From Pseudomonas chlororaphis (lineage in GTDB: Bacteria > Pseudomonadota > Gammaproteobacteria > Pseudomonadales > Pseudomonadaceae): a stretch of DNA of 64,000 nucleotides. Shown one piece after another: positions 7,332 through 15,737 of this stretch. The notes beneath the pieces are model-generated. The model was given only the letters and a program-made list of their open reading frames with translations. It was not told the origin of the DNA and did no database searches. Both the position numbers and the translations under genes were made by a program. Every line of letters begins with the position of its first letter. Positions within the stretch are counted from its first letter, which is position 1. The DNA lies in NCBI RefSeq assembly GCF_001921865.1, contig NZ_MSCT01000009.1, forward strand, positions 248,001 through 312,000. The letters are read 5' to 3'.

Positions 7332-8948
7332 ATGACATACGACTACATCATCGCCGGCGCTGGCGCCGCGGGCTGCATCCTCGCCAACCGGTTGTCCGCC
7401 TCGGGGCACTACTCGGTGCTGCTGCTGGAGGCGGGCGGCAAGGACTCATCGTTCTGGTTCAAGATCCCGGTGGGTTTCGCCAAGATGTACTACAACCCGA
7501 CCTTCAACTGGATGTACTACAGCCAGCCGCAGAAGCACCTGCACAATCGCGCCCTCTACGCGCCGCGGGGCAAGGTGCAGGGCGGTTCCGGCTCGATCAA
7601 CGCAATGATCTACGTGCGCGGCCAGGCCCATGACTTCGACGACTGGGCGGCGGGCGGCAACGACGGCTGGAGCTTCAAGGAGGTGCTGCCGTACTTTCGC
7701 AAGCTGGAGAGCCACCCCGTGGGCGACACCGAGTACCACGGCGCCAGCGGACCGATCAGCATCACCCCGATGAAGGGCCAGACCCACCCGATCTGCGATG
7801 TGTTCCTCAAGGGCTGCGAAGAACTGGGCTATCCCCTGAGCGAGGATTTCAACGGGCCGCGTTTCGAGGGCGCGGGGGTCTACGACGTCAACACCCGCAA
7901 CGGCCAGCGCTGCTCCAGCAGTTTCGCCCACCTGCACCCGGCGCTGGGCCGGCCGAACCTGACCGTCGAGCATCACGCCCTGGTCGACCGGGTGCTGTTC
8001 GACGACCTGCAACAGCGCGCCACCGGCATCAGCGTGACCCAGCATGGCGTGACCCGCACCTTCACCGCGCGTAAGGAAGTGATCCTCTGCGCCGGCGCGG
8101 TGGACACGCCGAAGATCCTGCAACTGTCCGGGGTGGCCGACCGCGAGCTGCTGGCCAAGCACCGGATTCCGCTGGTTCGGCACCTGCCGGCGGTGGGCCG
8201 CAACCTGCAGGACCACCTGTGTGTCAGCTACTACTACAAGGCCAATATCCCGACCCTCAACGACCAGCTCAGCTCGCTGTTCGGCCAGCTCAAGCTGGGG
8301 TTGCAGTACCTGCTGACGCGCAAGGGCGCGCTGGCCATGAGCGTCAACCAGGCTGGCGGCTTCTTTCGCGGCGACGCCGAGCAGGCCCACCCCAACTTGC
8401 AGCTGTACTTCAACCCGCTGTCGTACCAGATTCCCAAGAGCAACAAGGCCAGCCTCAAGCCCGAGCCGTATTCAGGCTTCCTGCTGTGTTTCAACCCGTG
8501 CCGGCCGACCAGCCGCGGGCATATCGAGATCGCCTCGAAGAACCCGCGGGACGCGGCGCTGATCGACCCCAACTACCTGAGTACGCAGAAGGACATCGAC
8601 GAGGTGCTCCAGGGCAGCCGGCTGATGCGCCAGATCATGCAGGCCCCGGCGCTCAAGGGCATCACCGTGGACGAAGTGCTGCCCGGCCCGGCGGTGGAGA
8701 GCGACGCGCAGATGCTGGAGTACTTCCGCGAAAACAGCGGCTCGATCTACCACCTGTGCGGCTCCTGCGCCATGGGCGGCGACGTCGAGACCTCGGTGGT
8801 GGACAAGCGCCTGAAGGTGCACGGCATCGACGGGTTGCGCATCGTCGATGCGTCGATCTTCCCCAACGTCACCTCCGGCAACACCCACGCGGCGGTGCTG
8901 ATGGTGGCCGAGAAGGGCGCCGAGCTGATTCTCGAGGATGCGCTGTAG
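7332..8948 (+). CDS. GMC-family FAD oxidoreductase (choline dehydrogenase-like)
   Basis: The product is 538 residues. The FAD-binding GAGAAG motif is at the N-terminus, followed by the GMC signature around GGSGSINAMIYVRG. The C-terminal catalytic region reads HLCGSCAMGG and later SGNTHAAV, with the His expected of the active-site pair. The family oxidises primary or secondary alcohols to aldehydes or ketones. In this operon it probably supplies the aldehyde for the dehydrogenase at 3157. The membrane-linked electron acceptor is unknown. The gene ends shortly before a block of REP elements, which probably marks the operon's end. Confidence 0.87.
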   Translation: MTYDYIIAGAGAAGCILANRLSASGHYSVLLLEAGGKDSSFWFKIPVGFAKMYYNPTFNWMYYSQPQKHLHNRALYAPRGKVQGGSGSINAMIYVRGQAHDFDDWAAGGNDGWSFKEVLPYFRKLESHPVGDTEYHGASGPISITPMKGQTHPICDVFLKGCEELGYPLSEDFNGPRFEGAGVYDVNTRNGQRCSSSFAHLHPALGRPNLTVEHHALVDRVLFDDLQQRATGISVTQHGVTRTFTARKEVILCAGAVDTPKILQLSGVADRELLAKHRIPLVRHLPAVGRNLQDHLCVSYYYKANIPTLNDQLSSLFGQLKLGLQYLLTRKGALAMSVNQAGGFFRGDAEQAHPNLQLYFNPLSYQIPKSNKASLKPEPYSGFLLCFNPCRPTSRGHIEIASKNPRDAALIDPNYLSTQKDIDEVLQGSRLMRQIMQAPALKGITVDEVLPGPAVESDAQMLEYFRENSGSIYHLCGSCAMGGDVETSVVDKRLKVHGIDGLRIVDASIFPNVTSGNTHAAVLMVAEKGAELILEDAL

Positions 8949-9008
8949 CTGCTGGCACACGGTCGTTAGATCGCGCCGTCAGGTTTTGCGTCTGCTGCGC
9001 AGCCGTAC

Positions 9009-9220
9009 GCAGGCTGCGCCAGCGGCTACAGGATCGAGCCGCGGCCGAAGCAAAGGATGCGCGGGGTTCCCGGACAGAGCGCGTCACCAGGTTTGCGTCG
9101 GGCGGGTTTTTGTAGCCGCTGCCGAAGGCTGCGCACGACGACGCAGTCGGCGATGCCGATCGCGAGCAAGCTCGCTCCTACAGGTTTGCCGAGCCTCTGT
9201 AGGAGCGAGCTTGCTCGCGA
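9009..9220. repeat. cluster of two repeat families
   Basis: CGCAGGCTGCGCCAGCGGCTACAG (9009-9031, shown in part as GCTGCGCCAGCGGCTAC) faces TGTAGCCGCTGCCGAAGGCT (9111-9133). These are an inverted pair of a second dispersed family that recurs at 55247-55350. Next to them the normal REP occurs as a close inverted pair: GCGAGCAAGCTCGCTCCTAC (about 9159-9183) and TGTAGGAGCGAGCTTGCTCG (9198-9220). The 285-base gap contains nothing else. Confidence 0.8.
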
Positions 9221-9233
9221 AAAAATCGGCGGT

Positions 9234-10547
9234 TCAGCGCAGTTTTTCGAGCATCTGGTAGTACCACATGCCCGCCGCCAGCATCGGGTTGCCCAGCTGG
9301 TCGCCGAAGGGCACGCGGATGTGCCGGCAGGCGGCGAAGGTGTCGTAGTCGCCCAACTGCCCGGTGATGGCCCGGGCCATGATCTCGCCCATGATGTGGC
9401 TGGTGGCAATGCCGTGCCCGGAGTAGCCCTGGCAGTACCAGACGTTGTCCGAAAGCTTGCCCAGCTGCGGGATGCGGTTGATCACGATGCCCATGGCGCA
9501 GCTCCACTGGAAGTCGATGGCCACGCCCTTGAGCGCCGGGAAGGTGCGCTCGATGCACGGGCGCAGTTCGCCGGCGATATCCCGCGAGTCCTTGCCGCTG
9601 TAGTTGGCGCCGCCGCCGAACAGCAGGCGGCCGTCGGCGGTCATACGGTAATAGTCGAGGACGAAACGGCAGTCGTAGACCGCCAGGTCCTGGGGGTTCA
9701 AGCGCTTGGCCAGGTCGCCCAGGGGCGCGGTGGTGACGATGCCGCCCATGGCCGGGAAGATCTTGCCCTTGAGCTGTTTCGGCTCCAGCTTGTGGTACAC
9801 GTCGCCGGCCAGCAGCACCTGCCTGGCGTCGATGCGGCCCTGGGCGGTGATCACTGCCGGGCGTTCGCCGTGGACGATTTGCAGCACCTCGCTGTGCTCG
9901 AAGATCAGCGCGCCGAGGCTTTCGGCGGCGCGGGCCTCGCCGATGCACAGGTTCAGCGGGTGCAGATGCAGATTGCGGGTGTTCTTGATCGCGCCCTGGT
10001 AAAGCGGGCTCTCCAGCAATTCGCCGAGCTGGTGCCGGTCGAGCAGGCTGACCTCGTCGCCCATGCCGCGGCGCACCGCTTCTTCGTAGTCGGCGCGCAG
10101 GCCGGCGAGGTGGCTGGGCTTGTAGGCCGCGTGCAGGTGGCCGCGCTTGAGGTCGCAGGCAATGGCGTATTTCTCCACCCGCTGCTGGATGATCGTGTGC
10201 CCGCGCCAGCGCAGTTGCCAGATGAAATCGTCGACTTCGTCGCCCAGGCTGCGGCGCATCTGCTTGCGCATGGCCTCGTCGCCGGACAGGCTGCCGGTGA
10301 CCTGGCCGCCGTTGCGCCCGGTGGCGCCCCAGCCGATCTTGTGGCTTTCGACGATGGCCACCTTCAGGCCTTTTTCCGCCAGTTCCACGGCGCTGGCGAC
10401 GCCGGTGAAACCGCCGCCGATGATCACCACGTCGACCTGATGGTTGCCTTGCAGGGTCGGGTAATGGGTTTCCTGGTTCAGGGTGGCGCTGTAGTACGAA
10501 GGGCAGCGTTCGGCTGCCGGTGTGACCGGGTTGAATGCGGCTGTCAT
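9234..10547 (-). CDS. FAD-dependent oxidase of the gamma-glutamylputrescine oxidase (PuuB/PauB, OrdL) family
   Basis: The product is 437 residues with the dinucleotide motif IIGGGFTGVASAVELA near residue 40 and GWGATGRNGGQVTG soon after, as in DAO-type amine oxidases of the PuuB group. It lies 55 bases downstream of a glutamine-synthetase-like gene, the pairing used in gamma-glutamylated polyamine breakdown. The likely reaction is oxidative deamination of a gamma-glutamyl-amine to the aldehyde. The actual amine is not known; Pseudomonas carries several such pairs with different substrates. Confidence 0.82.
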   Translation of the reverse strand: MTAAFNPVTPAAERCPSYYSATLNQETHYPTLQGNHQVDVVIIGGGFTGVASAVELAEKGLKVAIVESHKIGWGATGRNGGQVTGSLSGDEAMRKQMRRSLGDEVDDFIWQLRWRGHTIIQQRVEKYAIACDLKRGHLHAAYKPSHLAGLRADYEEAVRRGMGDEVSLLDRHQLGELLESPLYQGAIKNTRNLHLHPLNLCIGEARAAESLGALIFEHSEVLQIVHGERPAVITAQGRIDARQVLLAGDVYHKLEPKQLKGKIFPAMGGIVTTAPLGDLAKRLNPQDLAVYDCRFVLDYYRMTADGRLLFGGGANYSGKDSRDIAGELRPCIERTFPALKGVAIDFQWSCAMGIVINRIPQLGKLSDNVWYCQGYSGHGIATSHIMGEIMARAITGQLGDYDTFAACRHIRVPFGDQLGNPMLAAGMWYYQMLEKLR

Positions 10548-10602
10548 GGGTCGTTCTCGAATTCGATGGAGTCGGGCCGGCGCGCGGGCGTCGGCCGCTG
10601 CG

Positions 10603-11967
10603 TCACGCCTGGGTCAGGTACCAGCGCCAGTCCTGTTCGCCGACTTCGGCCATGAACTGGCGGTACTCGGTGCGCTTGACCGCCAGGTACACGCCGAGGA
10701 ATTCGCGACCCAGGGCGTCGCGGGCCCAGACCGAATTTTCCAGGGCGGTGAGCGAGGTCAGCCAGTCGGTGGGCAGCAATTCGCTGGCCTGGGCGTAGCC
10801 GTTGCCTTGCACCGGATCGCCCGGGTCGAGCTGTTCGCGCAGGCCGCGGTGAATGCCGGCGAGGATCGCCGCGGCGGCCAGGTAGGGGTTGGCGTCGGCG
10901 CCGCAGATGCGGTGCTCGATATGCCGGCTGTTGGCCGGGCCGCCCGGCACGCGCAGGCTCACGGTGCGGTTGTCGACGCCCCAGGTCGGCGCCAGCGGCG
11001 CGTAGCTGTTGGCCTGGAAGCGCCGGTAGGAGTTGGCGTTGGGGCAGAACAGCAGCAGCGAATCGAGCAGGGAGGCGAGCATGCCGCCCACCGCCTGGCG
11101 CAGCAGCGGGGTGCCGGCCGGGTCTTCAGAGGCGAACAGGTTGCGGCCCTCGGCGTCGGCGATACTCACGTGCATATGCATGCCGGTGCCCGCCAGGTCG
11201 TCGAAGGGCTTGGCCATGAAGGTGGCCTGCATCCCGTGCCGGTGCGCCACCGCCTTGACCAGCCGTTTGTAGCGCACCGCCTGGTCCATGGCGGCCAGGG
11301 CGTCGCCGTGTTCCAGGGTGATTTCCACCTGGCCCGGGGCGTATTCGGAAATCGCCGTGCGCGCCGGAATGCCTTGCAGCTTGCAGGCGGCGTAGAGGTC
11401 GGCGAGGAAGGGTTCGATCTGCTCCAGTTCGCGCAGGCCGTAGACCTGGGTGTGGCGCGGTCGGCCGCCGTCGGCGTCCAGCGCCGGTTGCGGGCGGCCG
11501 TTGCCGTCGCGCTTGGCGTCCAGCAGGTAGAACTCCAGCTCGCAGGCCATGACCGGGTGGTAGCCCTCGGCCTTGAGCTGGTCGATGACCTTGATCAGCA
11601 GGTGGCGCGGGTCGGCGATGCTGGCGGGCAGGCCTTCCTGCGGGTGCATGCTGACCTGCACCGCGGCGGTGGGGATCTGCCGCCACGGCAGGCGCACCAG
11701 GCTGCCGGCCAGGGGGTAGGCGCGGCAGTCGATATCGCCGACGTCCCAGACCAGCCCGGAATTCTCCACGTCGTCGCCCTGCAGGGTCAGGCCGAGGATG
11801 GTGCTGGGCAGCGGCCGGCCGCTCTCGTACACCGCCAGCAGTTCCTCGCGGTGCAACAGCTTGCCGCGCGGCACGCCGTTGGCGTCGAGGATGAACAGCT
11901 CGATCATGTCGATATCGGGGTGGGCGGCCAGGAAGCTACGGGCCTCGTCAGGGGCTGCAAAATTCAT
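10603..11967 (-). CDS. gamma-glutamyl-polyamine synthetase-like (glutamine synthetase type III/PuuA family)
   Basis: The product is 454 residues. Motifs ELEFYLLD, SEYAPGQVE, GTGMHMHVS and NSRHIEHRICGADANPY are the metal, glutamate and ATP sites of the glutamine synthetase fold. The sequence belongs with PuuA/PauA enzymes that ligate glutamate to an amine. The start MNFAAPDEARSFL at 11967 is chosen; upstream ATGs in the frame precede sequence that looks non-coding. The oxidase gene follows in the same direction, so the pair is probably one transcript. Confidence 0.83.
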   Translation of the reverse strand: MNFAAPDEARSFLAAHPDIDMIELFILDANGVPRGKLLHREELLAVYESGRPLPSTILGLTLQGDDVENSGLVWDVGDIDCRAYPLAGSLVRLPWRQIPTAAVQVSMHPQEGLPASIADPRHLLIKVIDQLKAEGYHPVMACELEFYLLDAKRDGNGRPQPALDADGGRPRHTQVYGLRELEQIEPFLADLYAACKLQGIPARTAISEYAPGQVEITLEHGDALAAMDQAVRYKRLVKAVAHRHGMQATFMAKPFDDLAGTGMHMHVSIADAEGRNLFASEDPAGTPLLRQAVGGMLASLLDSLLLFCPNANSYRRFQANSYAPLAPTWGVDNRTVSLRVPGGPANSRHIEHRICGADANPYLAAAAILAGIHRGLREQLDPGDPVQGNGYAQASELLPTDWLTSLTALENSVWARDALGREFLGVYLAVKRTEYRQFMAEVGEQDWRWYLTQA

Positions 11968-12450
11968 GGTTCTGTCTCGCTTGCGCCGCAGGGGCGCGCA
12001 GGTTCGGTTCATGCAGCGGCGCCGGCGGGGCCCGGTTGCAATGGCAGGAAGCAAGGCTGGGAAGCTGGACGCGTTACGGCGCGTTCAGGCAGCGGGCGAG
12101 GGATCCGGAGGGCGCGAGGAATGACGCAGGCGGGAGCGGCACAGGGCCATGGGCAGGTTGACCAACAGTTTCATCGCAGGCCCCCGAAGTGTTCGGGAGC
12201 CTGGCCGCGAGCCTGGTGTTTTCCCAGGCCATGGCCGAGGCGGCTGCACGGGGCAGCGGCGCTGGTCTGGCGGTGCGGGAAGGCACACAAGGGGGTCATC
12301 GGCCGGCGGGTCTCGTCAAGAATTCACGGACATATCGTGCAACTGAGGTTCACCGTTTTACCGGGACTGGCCGCCGCTGCCAAGGGGCGTGTCACAAAAT
12401 AATTAACGCTGCCCCTGGCCGCGCGCGGGGGAAATCCTTCGCCAACGCCT
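11968..12450. other. 483-base gap with no supported gene
   Basis: Short frames exist on both strands, but none has a ribosome site or a recognisable protein sequence. A small inverted repeat CCCGAA-GTG-TTCGGG lies at about 12184-12198. The promoter of the synthetase gene should lie in the left part. I see no RNA gene or REP element. Confidence 0.5.
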
Positions 12451-13110
12451 TCAGTAGAGCCATGGCACCAGGCGCCAGGTGTAGGCGCAATAAGTGTCGT
12501 ATTGCTTGCCGAATGCCTGGCGCAGCAGCGCCTCTTCGGCGTGGATGCGGGCGATCAGCGGGACCAGCATCAACGCGGTCAGCAGCAACCCGACCCCGGA
12601 GCGAAAAGCCAGGGACCAGCCCACGGAATTGATCAGCAGCCCCAGGTAGCTCGGGTTGCGCAGGATGCCGTAGATGCCGGTGGTCACCAGGCGGTGGCCG
12701 GGCTGGATCGCCACCAGGCCGCTGAAGCGGTTGCCCAGCACGAACACCGGCCACAGCCGCAACACGCCGCCGCCAATGAAGAACACCACGCCCAGCCAGC
12801 GCACGTCGGCGTCGCCGAAGGTCCAGAAATGCAGGCGGTCGGTGTAGGCGGGGAGAAAGGCCAGCGACAGCCCGAGCAGGCCGAAGGCGGCGAGTACCCA
12901 GCGGTTGTCGCGGTCCTCGCGTTCGCCCGGGCTCAGGTTGCCTTCGCTGAACAGCGCCACGCCGGTCATGACCAGCAGGGACAGGGCGATGACCCACAAG
13001 GCCGGATGGGAGAAGAAGGCGCCGAACCCGCCGATGCCGAGGATGGCCAGGCCGAGGTAGGCGAGGCTGGCGAACACGCTGAATGCTGCCAGTTTGGGAG
13101 AGATGCGCAT
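12451..13110 (-). CDS. membrane methyltransferase-like protein (isoprenylcysteine carboxyl methyltransferase / PEMT fold)
   Basis: The product is 219 residues with about five or six membrane segments. The C-terminal half has the family pattern: Gly-His-Arg-Leu-Val-Thr-Thr-Gly-Ile-Tyr, then RNPSYLGLL, then a Glu-Glu pair (HAEEALL) and GKQYDTYCAYTWRLVP. This is the S-adenosylmethionine-binding tail of the ICMT/PEMT family. Bacterial members methylate lipids or unknown small acceptors. It stands alone between two gaps and no partner is evident. The ATG at 13110 precedes the first hydrophobic segment. Confidence 0.75.
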   Translation of the reverse strand: MRISPKLAAFSVFASLAYLGLAILGIGGFGAFFSHPALWVIALSLLVMTGVALFSEGNLSPGEREDRDNRWVLAAFGLLGLSLAFLPAYTDRLHFWTFGDADVRWLGVVFFIGGGVLRLWPVFVLGNRFSGLVAIQPGHRLVTTGIYGILRNPSYLGLLINSVGWSLAFRSGVGLLLTALMLVPLIARIHAEEALLRQAFGKQYDTYCAYTWRLVPWLY

Positions 13111-13200
13111 GATGGCCCCTCACGGATGCCGAGGTGTATGCCTTCAGTGTAGGACTATCGTCGAGACATCCCAGGTCGCCCGCGGCATCGCGTCGCTTGC

Positions 13201-13340
13201 ATCGCCAGCAAGCGGGCTCCTACAGAAACGAGGTGCTCCCGGCCCTTGTAGGAGCGAGGCTTGCCCGCGAGGCGGCGTGCCTGACTCACCGCGTCGTCGG
13301 GATCGCCCGCAATCGAGCGTCGACCGGCTGTTCCTACAGG
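13201..13340. repeat. REP pair plus a related element reaching into the LysR gene
   Basis: ATCGCCAGCAAGCGGGCTCC (13201 on) faces TGTAGGAGCGAGGCTTGCCC (13247 on). A third, variant copy runs 13301-13340 (ATCGAGCGTCGACCGGCTG then TTCCTACAGG) and recurs at 17610-17645. The LysR stop codon at 13334-13336 lies inside this third copy. Confidence 0.75.
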
Positions 13341-14233
13341 GGAAGGGTTTTCTCCGCCAGCTGGGCGATCAGGAAGTCGATAAAGGCCCGGGTCTTCTGC
13401 GGCACGCGACGGGCCGAGGGGTACACCGCGTGGATGCTGATCGGCGGCGCCTGCCATTCGCACAGCACCGGCACCAGGCGGCCGGCGGCCAGGGCGTCGG
13501 CGACGATGAAGTCGGGCAGCAGGGCGATGCCCATGCCGGCCTCGGCGGCCTGGGCCAGCAGGTCGCCGTTGTTGGCGTGCAGCGGGCCGGTGACGTGGAC
13601 GCGCTGGGTGTCCTTGCCGTTGCTCAGTTGCAGGCTGACTCCGCTTTGCAGGTAGCCGTAGTTCAGGCACTGGTGGGCGGTCAGCTCGCGGGGCGTGCGC
13701 GGGGTGCCGGCGCGGGCCAGGTACGCCGGCGCGGCCACCATGATCCGCGGCGCCGGGGCCAGCAGCCGGGCGACCATCGACGAGTCGGCCAGGCTGGCGA
13801 TGCGAATGGTCACGTCGAAGCCGCCGCGCACCGGATCCACCTGCTGGTCGCTGAGCACCAGTTGCAACTCGATGTTCGGGTGCTGTTCATGGAACAGCGG
13901 CACCAGCGGCCCGAGACGGCGCAGGCCGAACGACATCGGCGCGTTGACCCGCAGCACCCCGCGCAATTCGCCGATGCCGTTCCGCGCCCGCTGTTCGGCC
14001 TCGTCCACTGCGGCCAGGACCTCCCGCGCCGACTCGTAGTATTCGGCGCCGGCTTCGGTCAGGTGCAGGCTGCGCGTGGTGCGTTGCAGCAATTGCACGC
14101 CGATGGCTTCTTCCAGCGCCTGGATCTGCTTGCTGACTTTCGAGCGCGGCACGTCCATGGCCCGCGCCGCGGCGGCGAAGCCATTGGCGTCGACGGTGAC
14201 GACAAAGGCGCGCATGCATTCGATCCGGTCCAT
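13334..14233 (-). CDS. LysR-family regulator of the adjacent hydrolase cluster
   Basis: The product is 299 residues. It begins MDRIECMRAFVVTVDANGF, and the recognition region reads ARAMDVPRSKVSKQIQALE. The effector-binding domain follows. The ATG at 14233 is the family-typical start; the frame is open far upstream but that part is not LysR-like. The gene is divergent from the isochorismatase-like gene, with a 172-base shared promoter region holding a palindrome (14250-14262), so it probably controls that cluster and itself. The last codon and stop run into a REP-like repeat. Confidence 0.88.
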   Translation of the reverse strand: MDRIECMRAFVVTVDANGFAAAARAMDVPRSKVSKQIQALEEAIGVQLLQRTTRSLHLTEAGAEYYESAREVLAAVDEAEQRARNGIGELRGVLRVNAPMSFGLRRLGPLVPLFHEQHPNIELQLVLSDQQVDPVRGGFDVTIRIASLADSSMVARLLAPAPRIMVAAPAYLARAGTPRTPRELTAHQCLNYGYLQSGVSLQLSNGKDTQRVHVTGPLHANNGDLLAQAAEAGMGIALLPDFIVADALAAGRLVPVLCEWQAPPISIHAVYPSARRVPQKTRAFIDFLIAQLAEKTLPL

Positions 14234-14249
14234 GACTGTCCCTATTTTG

Positions 14250-14262
14250 GAATCAATGATTC
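14250..14262. promoter_or_regulatory. candidate LysR operator
   Basis: GAATCA-A-TGATTC is a perfect palindrome with a one-base centre. It lies 17 bases from the regulator's start codon and about 145 bases from the hydrolase start, a position suited to autoregulation. Confidence 0.5.
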
Positions 14263-14405
14263 TCGATTTTAGGTAATTGTCCCTTTTCGAGCCAGTCCCT
14301 AAATTAGCCACCAAGCCGGCAGCACAGCCTCCCGCAGCGGAACCCGCGCCGAGCCCGCGACACGCTTTCAACCCACCCAGCCATCGACAGCAAAAGGAAC
14401 GCGCC

Positions 14406-15050
14406 ATGTCTATCCGCGAACTGCTCAACCCGAACAACGCCGCCCTGATCCTCATCGACCACCAGCCGCAAATGTCCTTCGGCGTGCAGTCGATCGACCG
14501 CCAGACCCTGAAGAACAACACCGTGGGCCTGGCCAAGGCGGCGAAGATCTTTAACGTGCCGACGATCTTCACCTCGGTGGAAACCGAAAGTTTCAGCGGC
14601 TACATCTGGCCGGAACTGCTCAGCGTGTTCCCCGACCACCAGCCGATCGAACGCACCTCGATGAACTCCTGGGAAGACCAGAAACTGGTGGCCGCGGTGA
14701 AGGCCACCGGCCGCAAGAAGCTGATCATGGCCGCGCTGTGGACCGAGGTCTGCCTGAACTTCCCGGCCCTGGAAGCCCTGGCCGAAGGCTATGAGGTGTA
14801 CATCGTCACCGACGCGTCCGGCGGCACCACCCAGGAAGCCCACGACATGTCGGTGCAGCGCATGATCCAGGCCGGCGCGGTGCCGGTGACCTGGCAGCAA
14901 GTGCTGCTCGAGTTCCAGCGCGACTGGGCCCACAAGGACACCTACGACGCGGTGATGGACCTGGTGCGCGAGCACAGCGGCGCCTACGGCATGGGCGTGG
15001 ACTACGCCTACACCATGGTGCACAAGGCACCGCAGCGTCAGGTCAAGTAA
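14406..15050 (+). CDS. isochorismatase-family cysteine hydrolase (YcaC-like)
   Basis: The product is 214 residues. Family catalytic residues are visible: Asp in LILIDHQPQMSF, Lys in GRKKLIM and Cys in TEVCLNFPAL. The sequence matches the YcaC-like hydrolases of Pseudomonas, whose natural substrates are unknown. AAAGGA stands about 6 bases before the ATG and fixes the start. A LysR regulator is divergent. An amidohydrolase and a monooxygenase-fold protein follow, which suggests turnover of an amide or nitrogen heterocycle. Confidence 0.85.
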   Translation: MSIRELLNPNNAALILIDHQPQMSFGVQSIDRQTLKNNTVGLAKAAKIFNVPTIFTSVETESFSGYIWPELLSVFPDHQPIERTSMNSWEDQKLVAAVKATGRKKLIMAALWTEVCLNFPALEALAEGYEVYIVTDASGGTTQEAHDMSVQRMIQAGAVPVTWQQVLLEFQRDWAHKDTYDAVMDLVREHSGAYGMGVDYAYTMVHKAPQRQVK

Positions 15051-15060
15051 GCGGCGGTCG

Positions 15061-15093
15061 GCGGGCGCTCCCTGGGGCGCCCGCTAGACTTTT
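15061..15093 (+). terminator. rho-independent terminator
   Basis: GCGGGCGC (15061-15068) pairs with GCGCCCGC (15077-15084) and a TTTTT run ends at 15093. It follows the hydrolase stop by 10 bases, so downstream genes may be expressed at a lower level or from their own promoter. Confidence 0.7.
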
Positions 15094-15121
15094 TCCTCTC
15101 GATGCGACCTGGAGTCAGCCC

Positions 15122-15700
15122 ATGAACCTCGAACTTTCCGACGGCGTGGTCACCCTGCTGGTGCGTCACCGCGTCAAGGCGGGCCAGGACCTGGCGTACG
15201 AAGCCTGGTTGCGCCGGATCATCGCCACGGCCCGCGGCTACCCGGGGCACCTGGGGATCGATGTGGTACGCGGGCACAGCGGCGGCCTGGCGTTGTTCAC
15301 CAGCGTGCTGCGCTTTGCCAGCACCGAGCAGTTGCAGCAGTGGCTCGATTCGGCCGACCGTCGCGAGCTGGTGGCGCAGGCCCAGCCGATGCTGGCCGAC
15401 GGTGACCGGACCGAAATCAACGCCGACCGCGAATTCTGGTTCACCCCCAATGAAGCTGGCACCGCCGCGCCGCCACCGCGCTGGAAGCAGGCGTGCGTGA
15501 CCTTCCTGGTGATCCTGCCGCTGAGCCTGCTGGTGCCGGCCCTGTGGCGGCCGCTGTTCACCTGGATGCCATGGTTCGGTGGTTACCTGCAAGCCAACGT
15601 TCTGATCACCCTGAGCATCGTGCTGCTGGTGGTCTATGTCTTCATGCCCCGCGTGACCCGCTGGTTCAGCCGCTGGTTGCAACCGCGGACCCCGGCCTGA
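15122..15700 (+). CDS. antibiotic biosynthesis monooxygenase-domain membrane protein
   Basis: The product is 192 residues. The first about 100 form a dimeric alpha/beta ABM-like domain (VTLLVRHRVKAGQDLAYEAW and onward). The rest holds two hydrophobic segments, FLVILPLSLLVPALW and VLITLSIVLLVVYVF, ending in a basic tail. Proteins of this two-part build are common in Pseudomonas and uncharacterised. The ABM fold is found in quinone-forming and heme-degrading monooxygenases, but oxygenase activity is not proven for this type. It lies between the hydrolase and amidohydrolase genes, 37 bases before the latter. Confidence 0.75.
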   Translation: MNLELSDGVVTLLVRHRVKAGQDLAYEAWLRRIIATARGYPGHLGIDVVRGHSGGLALFTSVLRFASTEQLQQWLDSADRRELVAQAQPMLADGDRTEINADREFWFTPNEAGTAAPPPRWKQACVTFLVILPLSLLVPALWRPLFTWMPWFGGYLQANVLITLSIVLLVVYVFMPRVTRWFSRWLQPRTPA

Positions 15701-15737
15701 GCGGCCGGTACTTTTCCAGACGATAAGGAGCACTGTC

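Noticed and set aside
12074..12346. Short frames on both strands in the gap after the glutamyl-amine synthetase.
   Set aside because: No ribosome site, and Arg/Pro/Ala-rich sequence typical of non-coding high-GC DNA.
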